Part shown: positions 11,856 to 19,441 of the stretch, piece by piece | How positions within the stretch are numbered: the stretch's first letter is position 1 | How the letters are laid out: each line of letters opens with the position of its first letter | Origin: Providencia vermicola | Lineage (GTDB): Bacteria; Pseudomonadota; Gammaproteobacteria; Enterobacterales; Enterobacteriaceae | Direction of reading: 5' to 3' | DNA length: 60,000 bases | Assembly (NCBI RefSeq): GCF_010748935.1 | Contig: NZ_CP048796.1 | Location: 1-60,000, forward strand | Program-made: the position numbers and the translations under genes | The notes under the pieces: model-generated | What the model was told of the DNA's origin: nothing | Seen by the model: only the letters and a program-made list of their open reading frames with translations | Database searches by the model: none

Positions 11856-13046
11856 ATGATCAAATATGTTCTTTTTAGTTTCTGGATAGTGTTAATTTAT
11901 CCTTTAGGTGTCGACCTGCATCTAACAGGTATTCCGCTCATCGCCGCAGACCTACAAGCAACTGAAAGCCAGTTGCATATGGCCTTCTCTATTTATCTCG
12001 CGGGAATGGCATCAACAATGTTAATTGCTGGCTGGTGCGCCGATCATATTGGGCGTAAACCTGTTGTTCTGGTGGGTGCCATGATATTTGCGGCCTCATC
12101 CATCATGGCTGGCACATCCACTACCGCTAATTTCTTTTTGATTGCTCGTTTTTTACAGGGAATTGGGGCGGGATTCTGCTATGTAGTCACCTTCGCCATA
12201 TTACGTGATGTATTATCGGCAAGAGTACGTACTAAGGTACTCGCGATGATGAATGGGATTACTTGCATTGCGCCAGTACTTGCCCCTGTTATCGGTTTTG
12301 CCATTTTACTCTTTTACCACTGGTCAGTGATGTTTTACTTTATGGCTGCCTACGCGGTCGTCAGTATTTTGTTTTGCCTTATCGGTATCAAAGAAACCAA
12401 ACCGGTCATCAATAAAAATCAGCACAATGACACGCTAGCAACCTCCGCCGCAGAGGAACGTTTTCTTAATAGCTTCTTTTTGACTCGCTTGATCATTTCC
12501 TGTTTCGGTATTGCGGTGATTTTAACCTATGTTAATGTCTCCCCAATCATTTTGATGGGTAACTTAGGCTTTACAACGGGGCAATTTTCTACGGCAATGA
12601 CACTACTGGCGATGCTGAGCATGGCAACATCATTTTCCATGCCAAAGCTGATTTCTTTATTTAAGAGCCAATCTCTTATTTATACTGCCCTCAGTTTATT
12701 TTTAGTCAATGCGCTGATTTTGCTGTCCTACTTATCAGGCATTGAACATATTGCGCTGCTATTTGTTGTGTTTGGTTTTTGCGGTGTAGGCTTTTCAATG
12801 TTATTTGGCATTATTATGAGCCAAGCGCTCTCACCCTATTCAAGAAAAGCGGGTATCGCCAGTTCTATTCTCGGTATTTCACAACTGAGCTTTGCTTCTC
12901 TTTATATCTGGATTATGGGTTGGATTGGCGTACAGTCCATGCATATGCTGTTGATCATTTTATTAGCGGCGGGTCTTATCAGTATGATATTACTAAGAAT
13001 ATCAGCCCAATCAAGTTTGAAAACTGCAACGATAGAGTCAATATAG
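11856..13046 (+). CDS. mdtL: MdtL-like multidrug efflux transporter (MFS, Bcr/CflA type)
   Basis: This is a 12-helix proton-drug antiporter. E. coli MdtL has the same length class (391 residues) and shares the motifs seen here: YPLGVDLHLTGIP in helix 1, SIYLAGMAS, the GRKP loop between helices 2 and 3, RFLQGIGAGFCYVV, and the motif-C stretch MNGITCIAPVLAPVIG. I chose the ATG at 11856 (MIKYVLFSFW), giving 396 residues, over the TTG 45 bases upstream. The gene is monocistronic. Its actual substrates are not known from sequence. Confidence 0.82.
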   Translation: MIKYVLFSFWIVLIYPLGVDLHLTGIPLIAADLQATESQLHMAFSIYLAGMASTMLIAGWCADHIGRKPVVLVGAMIFAASSIMAGTSTTANFFLIARFLQGIGAGFCYVVTFAILRDVLSARVRTKVLAMMNGITCIAPVLAPVIGFAILLFYHWSVMFYFMAAYAVVSILFCLIGIKETKPVINKNQHNDTLATSAAEERFLNSFFLTRLIISCFGIAVILTYVNVSPIILMGNLGFTTGQFSTAMTLLAMLSMATSFSMPKLISLFKSQSLIYTALSLFLVNALILLSYLSGIEHIALLFVVFGFCGVGFSMLFGIIMSQALSPYSRKAGIASSILGISQLSFASLYIWIMGWIGVQSMHMLLIILLAAGLISMILLRISAQSSLKTATIESI

Positions 13047-13059
13047 CCCCTTTAATCGA

Positions 13060-13098
13060 TAAAAAATAACCATCGCGGCACAGGACTGCGCGATGGTT
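13060..13098 (-). terminator. Hairpin terminator, T run on the minus strand
   Basis: AACCATCGCG and CGCGATGGTT form a perfect 10-bp stem around an 11-base loop. On the minus strand the stem is followed by ATTTTTT, so it can terminate the leftward ribosomal-protein transcript. It lies 21 bases past the mdtL stop and may act on both strands. Confidence 0.75.
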
Positions 13099-13239
13099 CA
13101 GGAAAACGGAAGCAAGTTCAATAGCCACTCACTGTTCTTCCATAAACACATTATTCAAATTTCCCATCGACTTTTACGCCAATTTATTAACGTATTGATG
13201 ATTTATTCCGTTGTGAACATCCCTGGCATTTAAGGCAAA

Positions 13240-13380
13240 TCAGCGTTTTTTCTTACAACCTTGGACAGCTTTAAAACGTGGGTTGGTTTTACAAATAACA
13301 TAGACACGGCCACGTCGACGTACGATTTGACAATCAGGATGGCGCTGTTTCGCCGTTTTTAATGAACTCAACACCTTCAT
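13240..13380 (-). CDS. ykgO: Type B 50S ribosomal protein L36 (YkgO)
   Basis: This is a 46-residue alternative bL36, read directly from the sequence as [20 protein letters not shown] through [11 protein letters not shown]. It is nearly the same as E. coli YkgO, also 46 residues. The type B form lacks the four-residue zinc ribbon of the normal L36 and replaces it when zinc is scarce. Cysteines remain at 17, 30 and 42; the one at 42 stands where I recall E. coli having Arg. It starts 2 bases after the L31B stop codon, so the two genes form one operon under the Zur box upstream. Confidence 0.95.
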   Translation of the reverse strand: MKVLSSLKTAKQRHPDCQIVRRRGRVYVICKTNPRFKAVQGCKKKR

Positions 13381-13382
13381 GA

Positions 13383-13643
13383 TTATTTTTCCTCTTTTGA
13401 CAAGAAGCGAGCAAAACGTTTTTGGAACTGTGCCGTTTTCCCTTCTTGTGAAATCATTTTTTGTTTACCTGTATAAAACGGATGTGATTGTGAAGAGACA
13501 TCCAGCGTGACATAAGGATAGGTTTCCCCTTCAAATTCAATGATTTTTTCCGTTTTAATCGTCGAACCTACTTTAAAATAGGCATCAGCACTTGTGTCGT
13601 GAAATACAACAGTTCGATATTGTGGATGGATACCGTCTTTCAT
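13383..13643 (-). CDS. rpmE2: Type B 50S ribosomal protein L31 (YkgM)
   Basis: This is an 86-residue bL31 paralogue without any cysteine, so it cannot bind the zinc that the normal L31 carries. The pattern [20 protein letters not shown] and [13 protein letters not shown] matches the YkgM/RpmE2 family. When zinc is low, replacing zinc-bound L31 with this copy frees zinc for other proteins. It is the first gene of a two-gene operon with L36B. A palindrome matching the Zur consensus lies 20 bases before the start codon, so regulation by Zur is well supported. Confidence 0.97.
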   Translation of the reverse strand: MKDGIHPQYRTVVFHDTSADAYFKVGSTIKTEKIIEFEGETYPYVTLDVSSQSHPFYTGKQKMISQEGKTAQFQKRFARFLSKEEK

Positions 13644-13662
13644 CTTAATACACCATTTGTTA

Positions 13663-13677
13663 TGTTATAATATAACA
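13663..13677. promoter_or_regulatory. Zur box controlling rpmE2-ykgO
   Basis: TGTTATA-A-TATAACA is a perfect 7+1+7 palindrome and matches the core of the enterobacterial Zur consensus as I know it. It lies 20 bases upstream of the L31B start codon, where bound Zur would block transcription while zinc is sufficient. Confidence 0.88.
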
Positions 13678-14189
13678 ATATTAAATTTAAAATGATGATG
13701 CAACCTTTTTGTGAAAAAGAAAACGCATCAACGAATCAACTACTTGTTTTAATTAGAAAATAGTCACAGATAAACCGTCTTCTTTATTTTGCATATTGAG
13801 TATTTATCCTGTTAATGCAGCGGTGAGTTGCTTAATAGGGTTACCGACGGAGAATATGAAGTTATTCAGCTAACAACAAATAAAGTTCAATCGAGAGAAA
13901 TCGTTCTTTTTGGCTTATTGGTGATGACGTATGTCCATACAAGAAGAACATCATTGATAGGTAAGCGAGAAAACGGTGGATTCGAACATGCCTCTTCCAC
14001 ATTCACCGTAGAGAAATGAGCATATCCATCGCACCTAGCATTTCAATCCCCGTAAAAAATAAAGATCAAAACGCTAATTCCCCCTATCAAGAACTTTTGT
14101 ATAATTAGGCAAACACACACTATTCATTTATTATTTATCAAATAGATACAGTAGTATTAATGATGAATTAACCACAAAGGGATAACAAA
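13678..14189. other. Non-coding region between Zur box and nagK
   Basis: This stretch of about 510 bases has the Zur-controlled promoter at its left and the nagK promoter at its right. An open frame at 13828-14019 would need a TTG start and resembles nothing I know. No RNA gene or clear hairpin was seen. Confidence 0.4.
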
Positions 14190-15101
14190 ATGTATTACGG
14201 CTTTGATATGGGCGGTACTAAAATTGAACTTGCTGTGTTTGATGAGTCACTCAACCCTATTTGGCAAAAACGTGTGCCGACACCTAAAGAAGATTATCAA
14301 GCTCTTTTACATGTCTTCCAAAGTCTTACTGAAGAGGCCGATGCAAAATTTGCTTGTCATGGAAAAATAGGCGTCGGCGTGCCAGGTATTGTGAATCATG
14401 CCAAAGGAACGGTGTTTACCACTAACGTTCCCGCAGCGCAGTACCAACCTTTGATACAGGACTTAGCGAATACCTTACAGCGCCCAGTCAAAGTCGAAAA
14501 TGATGCTAACTGCTTTGCACTTTCAGAAGCTTGGGCCCCCGATTTCACTCGTTATCCTACCGTACTCGGCCTAATATTAGGCACCGGTGTTGGTGGTGGT
14601 TTCGTTACGCAAGGTAAAGTACTTTCAGGAAAAAATGGTATTGCAGGTGAAATTGGTCATATGAATATTTCACTGCAAGGCGCTCGACGCCTCGGTGATA
14701 GTGTTCCTGAAATAACTTGTGGTTGTGGAAAGAAGGCTTGCTTTGAAACCTATTTGTCCGGCCCAGGTTTTGAGCGAATTTATGCTTCTTTTACTGGTGA
14801 AAAAAAATCAGCCATCGAAATCATTCAGCTTTATCAGCAAGGTGATGTTGCCGCTAAACAGCATGTTGAACGTTATATTGATCTATTAGGTATGTTTTTA
14901 GGCCAAGTATTAACGGTTCTTGATCCTGATTTAGTCGTGATTGGTGGTGGCTTATCTCAATTTGATGGTATTTATCAGTTATTACCCGATGTACTTCCAC
15001 AATACTTATATGGCATCGCTAATCTGCCTGCGATTGAAAAGGCGCGATATGGCGATTCAGGGGGAGCAAGAGGCGCTGCTTGTTTAAACTTACGCGATTA
15101 A
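14190..15101 (+). CDS. nagK: N-acetylglucosamine kinase (ROK family)
   Basis: NagK phosphorylates N-acetylglucosamine recovered from peptidoglycan or chitin to GlcNAc-6-phosphate. The 303 residues equal the length of E. coli NagK. Motifs are the N-terminal phosphate loop DMGGTKIELAVF, the ENDANCFALSEAW catalytic region, GLILGTGVGGG, and the ROK zinc site CGCGKKACFETYLSG. AGGG lies 7-10 bases before the ATG. It is a single gene ending at a hairpin. It stands far from other nag genes in this window. Confidence 0.93.
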   Translation: MYYGFDMGGTKIELAVFDESLNPIWQKRVPTPKEDYQALLHVFQSLTEEADAKFACHGKIGVGVPGIVNHAKGTVFTTNVPAAQYQPLIQDLANTLQRPVKVENDANCFALSEAWAPDFTRYPTVLGLILGTGVGGGFVTQGKVLSGKNGIAGEIGHMNISLQGARRLGDSVPEITCGCGKKACFETYLSGPGFERIYASFTGEKKSAIEIIQLYQQGDVAAKQHVERYIDLLGMFLGQVLTVLDPDLVVIGGGLSQFDGIYQLLPDVLPQYLYGIANLPAIEKARYGDSGGARGAACLNLRD

Positions 15102-15135
15102 TGACATTCAAAAATAGCCTATTTTTCTTATACTA

Positions 15136-15191
15136 AAAAAACTGAAGCAGCGCTAAATACATCGTGTCTCTTTTCGTTGTTTCAGTTTTTT
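15136..15191 (+). terminator. Probable nagK terminator
   Basis: AAAAAACTGAA and TTCAGTTTTTT form a perfect 11-bp stem around a 34-base loop. The descending arm supplies its own T run. The hairpin begins 34 bases after the nagK stop; the large loop makes it less typical. Confidence 0.6.
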
Positions 15192-16149
15192 AAATAGCGA
15201 GATCGGGAACCAAAATACCGTAAAACACCCCATTTTAATGATCAAAAAGAGATTCACTCATTCACATTTGGCCTTGTTATTTTTAACAGCGCCTAAACAA
15301 ATATTCCAAATCTATCAATAGATAGATTGATTAAATATTCATTAATGGCAATCTCATCTTCTTTATCAATTGATTATTGTCACCGTTAAAAATGATGTAT
15401 TGGTTTTTAATTAAACCTCAAACATTAATGTTACATACTGTTTTTATTGATTTTTTTTCGTGTTAATCCCAATAAATAAATTTAAATTAATGATTGAGTT
15501 CGTTGACGTTAATCCCTATGAATAACTTAAACATACAGTTAATTATAATATCGCCTCATTTTTAATCAGGCGAAATTTAGCTTAAATAATCAAATAACGC
15601 CATAAGTCATCGCCATTTAATAAATTGATAATAGTCCGTTATATTAATAAAAAAGAGGCGTTATCATCCACATATGAGGGAACAACCATTTAAAATGCCC
15701 TAACGATTAAACAATAAAACATGACTAACTACATCACTATTTTATTAATTGTTTGATTAGAACACACGACCGTCTCTTACTCATTTTGAATTATAAATAA
15801 AGCAAAATAACCATGAATAAATGATTGTTAAGTTTTTTGCCAACTTCATCACAAAAAAATAATTATAATTCATGATTAAATTAAATATGAACTATATGTT
15901 TATTATTGCTAGGGCTCATTAAAATTATTAGTGGCCTTAGCAGAACTTATCGGTTATCAGATAAACCAGTCCTTTTAATCTTTAAATACAGAACATCACT
16001 TATCAGATATTTTCAAAATATCAATTGATTAGTGACTGTGATTATAATGGTAAAAGATAACTCCGATATTATTTAAATAAGCTTTCTGTTTCATCTGATT
16101 AATTAAATCATATGAAATAAAGCATCACATTTAATCAATGAGGTATATC
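15192..16149. other. Long AT-rich non-coding region upstream of the toxin locus
   Basis: Nearly 1 kb has no credible gene. It contains two imperfect 18-base direct repeats beginning GTTAATCCC (15462-15479 and 15508-15525), an inverted repeat AATCTAT-N6-ATAGATT at 15309-15328, and the palindrome/promoter region at 16006-16048. The composition is clearly more AT-rich than the flanking core genes, which fits acquired DNA. Confidence 0.5.
16006..16048 (+). promoter_or_regulatory. Putative toxin promoter with overlapping palindrome
   Basis: A perfect palindrome, GATATTTT-C-AAAATATC, occupies 16006-16022. A consensus -10 hexamer TATAAT is at 16043-16048, so the palindrome touches the expected -35 position near 16020-16025. 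The -35 match itself is weak. This would give a leader of about 95 bases before the toxin start. A regulator is inferred, not identified. Confidence 0.4.
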
Positions 16150-17223
16150 ATGAACTTTAGTCAATCACCTTTAGTCATCAATAATGCAAATAAAAAACAA
16201 TCCAGCTCTGACTTGATTGTACAAAGTAGTTGCCGATCCGTTCTGCAACAGCCATTTGTTAATTTCACTAATAATCCATCATTAATTAACTTACAGCAAG
16301 ATGTCAATTCTGCATTAGGCATAGCAAAAGAAAATTCAAATTATTATCTTGATACTATACAACCAATGATAATTAGTAATATTTCTAGCATTAGTGCTTA
16401 CTATACCATGCATAATTCAATAGCAACCCAAGTTCCAGCGGGAACAAGTATTTCTGATTGGCTAAATATTTTAAGTGCGATTAGAGATCAATCAAAAACA
16501 TATGCAAGTGAGGCGCATATCACTAGCACGCTTTTGTCACAATTTAGTCATAAGTTAGATAATAGTGTATCGAGCTTCTATAGTGTTGTTGATAAATTAA
16601 ACGCCGCTATACTGGGTGATAACGGTGCGCTAGCTCAAAATAGAAATAAATTAATCGATATACAAACACAAATAGCTGTTGATGAGGTAGGTATAACACT
16701 TGGTGCGATAAGTATTGTGGGAGGGCTTATATCGATTGTTGTCGGGATTGCAAGTTCCTTTTTTACCGGAGGCGCAACAATTACCATGGTGATAGGTGGG
16801 GGAGTGGCAATAGCAACGGGTGTTGCTGGTATTACAGGTGCCACATTAAAACTTAAGGGTGACCTTAAATTAAAAGAGATCTTATTAGTTGAGGATGCTA
16901 ATTTGAAAAATGAGGTTAGAGTCGCTCAAGCATGTTCAGCTGGAAATGCACAACTGGCAGTGTGTATATCACAAGCAGCTCAATCTTCACTTGATATGTC
17001 AAATGCATGGGGTTTTCTCTCTAATGATATAGAGAGCCTTATTAATGATCTAAATATGGGGATTATCAGTGGTGATAAGGTTAGAGAGTTATTCTTATCA
17101 AGTGCGAATAACCAAGTTAAGATCGTCTTAAAAGATACTGATATAATTAAATCACAAATGAGTGGTATTGAATATGTCATTAACCCTACAAAGTATACTT
17201 ATGATTTAATTAATGTTAATTAA
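16150..17223 (+). CDS. Probable alpha-helical pore-forming toxin (HBL/Nhe/ClyA-like)
   Basis: I do not recognise a named gene. The 357-residue product is almost entirely helical, with a single long hydrophobic hairpin at about 181-232 (runs of Ile, Val, Gly and Ala with SSFFTGG in the turn) flanked by amphipathic helices. That is the layout of the head domain in HblB/NheB, ClyA-superfamily and related Gram-negative toxin components. Helix features such as DNGALAQNR before the head and a conserved Trp near 287 (NAWGFL) fit. There is no signal peptide. I chose the ATG at 16150 because GAGG lies 6 bases upstream; an ATG 12 bases earlier overlaps that site. A second helical gene follows after 72 bases, and an insertion-sequence relic lies beyond, suggesting horizontal gain. 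Confidence 0.65.
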   Translation: MNFSQSPLVINNANKKQSSSDLIVQSSCRSVLQQPFVNFTNNPSLINLQQDVNSALGIAKENSNYYLDTIQPMIISNISSISAYYTMHNSIATQVPAGTSISDWLNILSAIRDQSKTYASEAHITSTLLSQFSHKLDNSVSSFYSVVDKLNAAILGDNGALAQNRNKLIDIQTQIAVDEVGITLGAISIVGGLISIVVGIASSFFTGGATITMVIGGGVAIATGVAGITGATLKLKGDLKLKEILLVEDANLKNEVRVAQACSAGNAQLAVCISQAAQSSLDMSNAWGFLSNDIESLINDLNMGIISGDKVRELFLSSANNQVKIVLKDTDIIKSQMSGIEYVINPTKYTYDLINVN

Positions 17224-17295
17224 AAGTAAGTACTAAAAATAGCAGTGGAAGTTAATAACATGAAGTAAAATTAACTCAATCATATGGTGAAAAAT

Positions 17296-17898
17296 ATGAA
17301 CATTTTAAGTTATAAAAGCCTAATGTTTAATTATCTAGGTATAATAGGCAAGTACAATAATGCACAATGGAACTTGCCCTTCTATGCCCAAAAAATAATT
17401 GTCTCAATTAATAACTCAATGCTTATATGTGAAAAAATTATTGAGCTTTCATCAGCTCAAATCCAAAATTGGATTAACGAACTTAAATCAATATCCAATT
17501 TTATAAATATGAATGACATATCGAGTTCTCGTGAATCATTATCTAAAATGCAACTTGATTCATCTAATGTCATTAATGGTCTATTGTTACAAATAAGTGT
17601 CCTGAAAGACTGTGTTCATACTATAGAAGACATCATGTCAACACCTGAAGTTTTCTTTGGAGATCCTAAAATTAGCGAACTAAATGAATTTAAAAATGAT
17701 GTGATTGGTTTTTTTAATATTGAAGTCAACTTTCAAGTCTATCTATTTGGATTATTGTCGGATTATAAAACGCTAAATAATATATTTAGCATAAGTATAC
17801 AACCATACAACTATGAACAATATAATTCGATGTCAGTTGTTAAAGTGCAAACCGAAGCATCATTTGTAAAAGTGAAGGAATTAAGATTGTCACTTTAA
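17296..17898 (+). CDS. Unrecognised helical protein, possible toxin partner
   Basis: No family is recognised. The product is about 200 residues from the ATG at 17296, which has GGTGA 5 bases upstream; an ATG at 17284 would add four residues without a ribosome-binding site. It is predicted mostly helical, rich in Asn, Ser, Ile and Leu, without a signal peptide or clear membrane segment. It has two cysteines (in MLICEK and LKDCVH). It shares the AT-rich composition of the preceding toxin-like gene and lies 72 bases after it on the same strand with no obvious terminator. It could be a second toxin component lacking the hydrophobic head, a chaperone or an immunity protein. The sequence does not decide. 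Confidence 0.5.
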   Translation: MNILSYKSLMFNYLGIIGKYNNAQWNLPFYAQKIIVSINNSMLICEKIIELSSAQIQNWINELKSISNFINMNDISSSRESLSKMQLDSSNVINGLLLQISVLKDCVHTIEDIMSTPEVFFGDPKISELNEFKNDVIGFFNIEVNFQVYLFGLLSDYKTLNNIFSISIQPYNYEQYNSMSVVKVQTEASFVKVKELRLSL

Positions 17899-17912
17899 GA
17901 TTTAGGGATCAA

Positions 17913-18180
17913 CGGAGTTTATTGCAAAAGTGCATTAATGTGACGTTATTGCTCATTACTGAGGAGAATAACCATGTCACTGAATGATTTCAAATGGAAG
18001 TATTTTGCGCCCTCTATCACCTTTTGGTGTATACGTAACGATGATTCAATATCTCAGAGCTATACCGATGTTAGTGATATTTTGGCTGAACGAGGCGTTT
18101 TTTCATCGTTCAGCCATTTATCGCTATTTTATCAACGATACTCCGATAGAAGATGTCAGAGATATCAAGTAAATCTGACC
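17913..18180 (+). pseudogene. Decayed 5' end of an IS6-family insertion sequence
   Basis: The stretch from about 17913 looks like an IS6/IS26 left end: it has TTGCAAA inside a terminal-repeat-like GGAGTTTATTGCAAA, then about 60 bases to an ATG at 17974. The translation MSLNDFKWKYFAPSITFWCIR then DVSDILAERGV resembles the start of IS6 transposases. The continuation, RSAIYRYFINDTPIE (compare HSTIYRWVQRYAPE), is in another reading frame, so there is at least one frameshift. The catalytic DDE domain and a right terminal repeat were not found. It is therefore a dead remnant directly downstream of the toxin locus. Confidence 0.65.
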
Positions 18181-18743
18181 CAGTGATGACCTACTGATAG
18201 CGGCGTATAGGTGAACTATTTTCATAATACGAATTAAGTGAAAGATCACCATCGGTCTATTGGCAAATTGTAGGTAAAAATAGCAATGCTTGATGTGAAT
18301 TGGCGAATGTCTAGTTAACCATGAAAATGGATCGGTTTACTGGTTTTTTGAGTCCATAGCACACCGCTAATCTCACTTTTTTCCTTTTAATAATCATTTC
18401 ATTGTTTATCGCTAGAAAAAATATAATCAAAAAAATAACATTATTGTATTAATTAATTTTTCAGACTCTTTTAATCTTACCGCTTCAATAAATTATAATA
18501 TAATCTTACACATTGCTGTTATGATTCATTATCTTTTATTAACAATTAATGGCAAAATAACCTTTATCTAGCCTGTTTTTATCAGTCATTAATGAAATTG
18601 AAAATACTTCATGAATAACTCATAAAAATCAGCCAGATAATAAAGACTAGTCCTATATTGATAATCATTAAATCTAATATGATCAAATTAAAGGTTATAG
18701 TCATCACCAAGTTACAACTCTAAATATTATAGCGAGAACAACT
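18181..18743. other. AT-rich non-coding region upstream of the flotillin operon
   Basis: About 560 bases with no credible gene. It should hold the promoter of the following four-gene cluster. A Fur-box-like segment, TATATT-GATAAT-CATTAAA, at 18654-18672 matches 15 of 19 positions of the Fur consensus, but in AT-rich DNA this may be chance. A weaker similar match is at about 18388-18402. Confidence 0.35.
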
Positions 18744-19382
18744 ATGAGTTTGTTTCTACAAAACTGTCTGGCCTTCCCCGCTGTTCTTTTTAGCGGGTTA
18801 CTGATTATTGTCATGTTTTATTGGGTTTGTGCTGCTTTTGGGTTGTTAGATATTGATTTATTTAATGTCGATACATCGGTAGATAGCGGAGGTTTTGATG
18901 CCACAGGCTTTGCAGGATGGCTGACAAAATTAGGGCTAGCAGGCATTCCAGTCACCATTATTCTCACTCTATTTACACTATTTGGTTGGCTACTGAGCTA
19001 TTTTAGTGTTCATTGGTTTATCCGATTTATTGATATTACCCTGCTACGCTACCTCGTGGGTTTCGTCGTGTTATTGGTCACGGCCTTTATTTCAATTCAT
19101 CTTACTGCCTTATGTCTAAAACCATTACGTGAAAAATTAGCTAAATCCTCTTCCCCAAAAAGCGTAAGCCAATTGATAGGCAAACTTGCAACAGTACGTT
19201 CCGGTGATGTAACTGAGCATCGAGGAGAGGCTATTTTAGAAGATGGTGGTGCCGGTTTGATCTTACAAATTCGCGCCGCTTCAACTGAAAACATAAAGCG
19301 CGGTGACCGCGTTGTCATTATTCGCTATGACGCTGAGTCACACACTTATGATGTGGTGACTGAAGAAGAATTCCGCCGCTAA
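18744..19382 (+). CDS. OB-fold membrane protein of the YqiJ/NfeD-like type
   Basis: The 212-residue protein has three or four membrane helices (about 10-35, 60-88, 92-120) and a C-terminal cytoplasmic beta-rich OB-fold domain (about 140-205, from QLIGKLATVRSGDV to RGDRVVIIRYD). E. coli YqiJ (209 residues) has the same plan and is likewise encoded just before a flotillin. Such NfeD-like proteins are thought to associate with their flotillin partner in membrane microdomains. It is the first gene of the cluster, 59 bases before the flotillin. Its weak ribosome-binding site (GCGAG) is noted. Confidence 0.75.
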   Translation: MSLFLQNCLAFPAVLFSGLLIIVMFYWVCAAFGLLDIDLFNVDTSVDSGGFDATGFAGWLTKLGLAGIPVTIILTLFTLFGWLLSYFSVHWFIRFIDITLLRYLVGFVVLLVTAFISIHLTALCLKPLREKLAKSSSPKSVSQLIGKLATVRSGDVTEHRGEAILEDGGAGLILQIRAASTENIKRGDRVVIIRYDAESHTYDVVTEEEFRR

Positions 19383-19441
19383 TAATCAACAATACTGTAA
19401 TTAGTTAACGACGACATTATCGAAACCCATGGAGAGAAAAT

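Noticed and set aside
13828-14019. Open frame of 63 codons before nagK
   Set aside because: It needs a TTG start, has no ribosome-binding site and resembles no family I know; it lies in an otherwise non-coding stretch.
17974-18186. Two overlapping short open frames read as separate small genes
   Set aside because: Together they give successive pieces of an IS6-type transposase N-terminus in different frames, so they are better explained as one frameshifted relic.
18388-18402. Second Fur-like match AATAATCATTTCA
   Set aside because: The match is poorer than the one at 18654 and shows how readily AT-rich DNA gives such hits.
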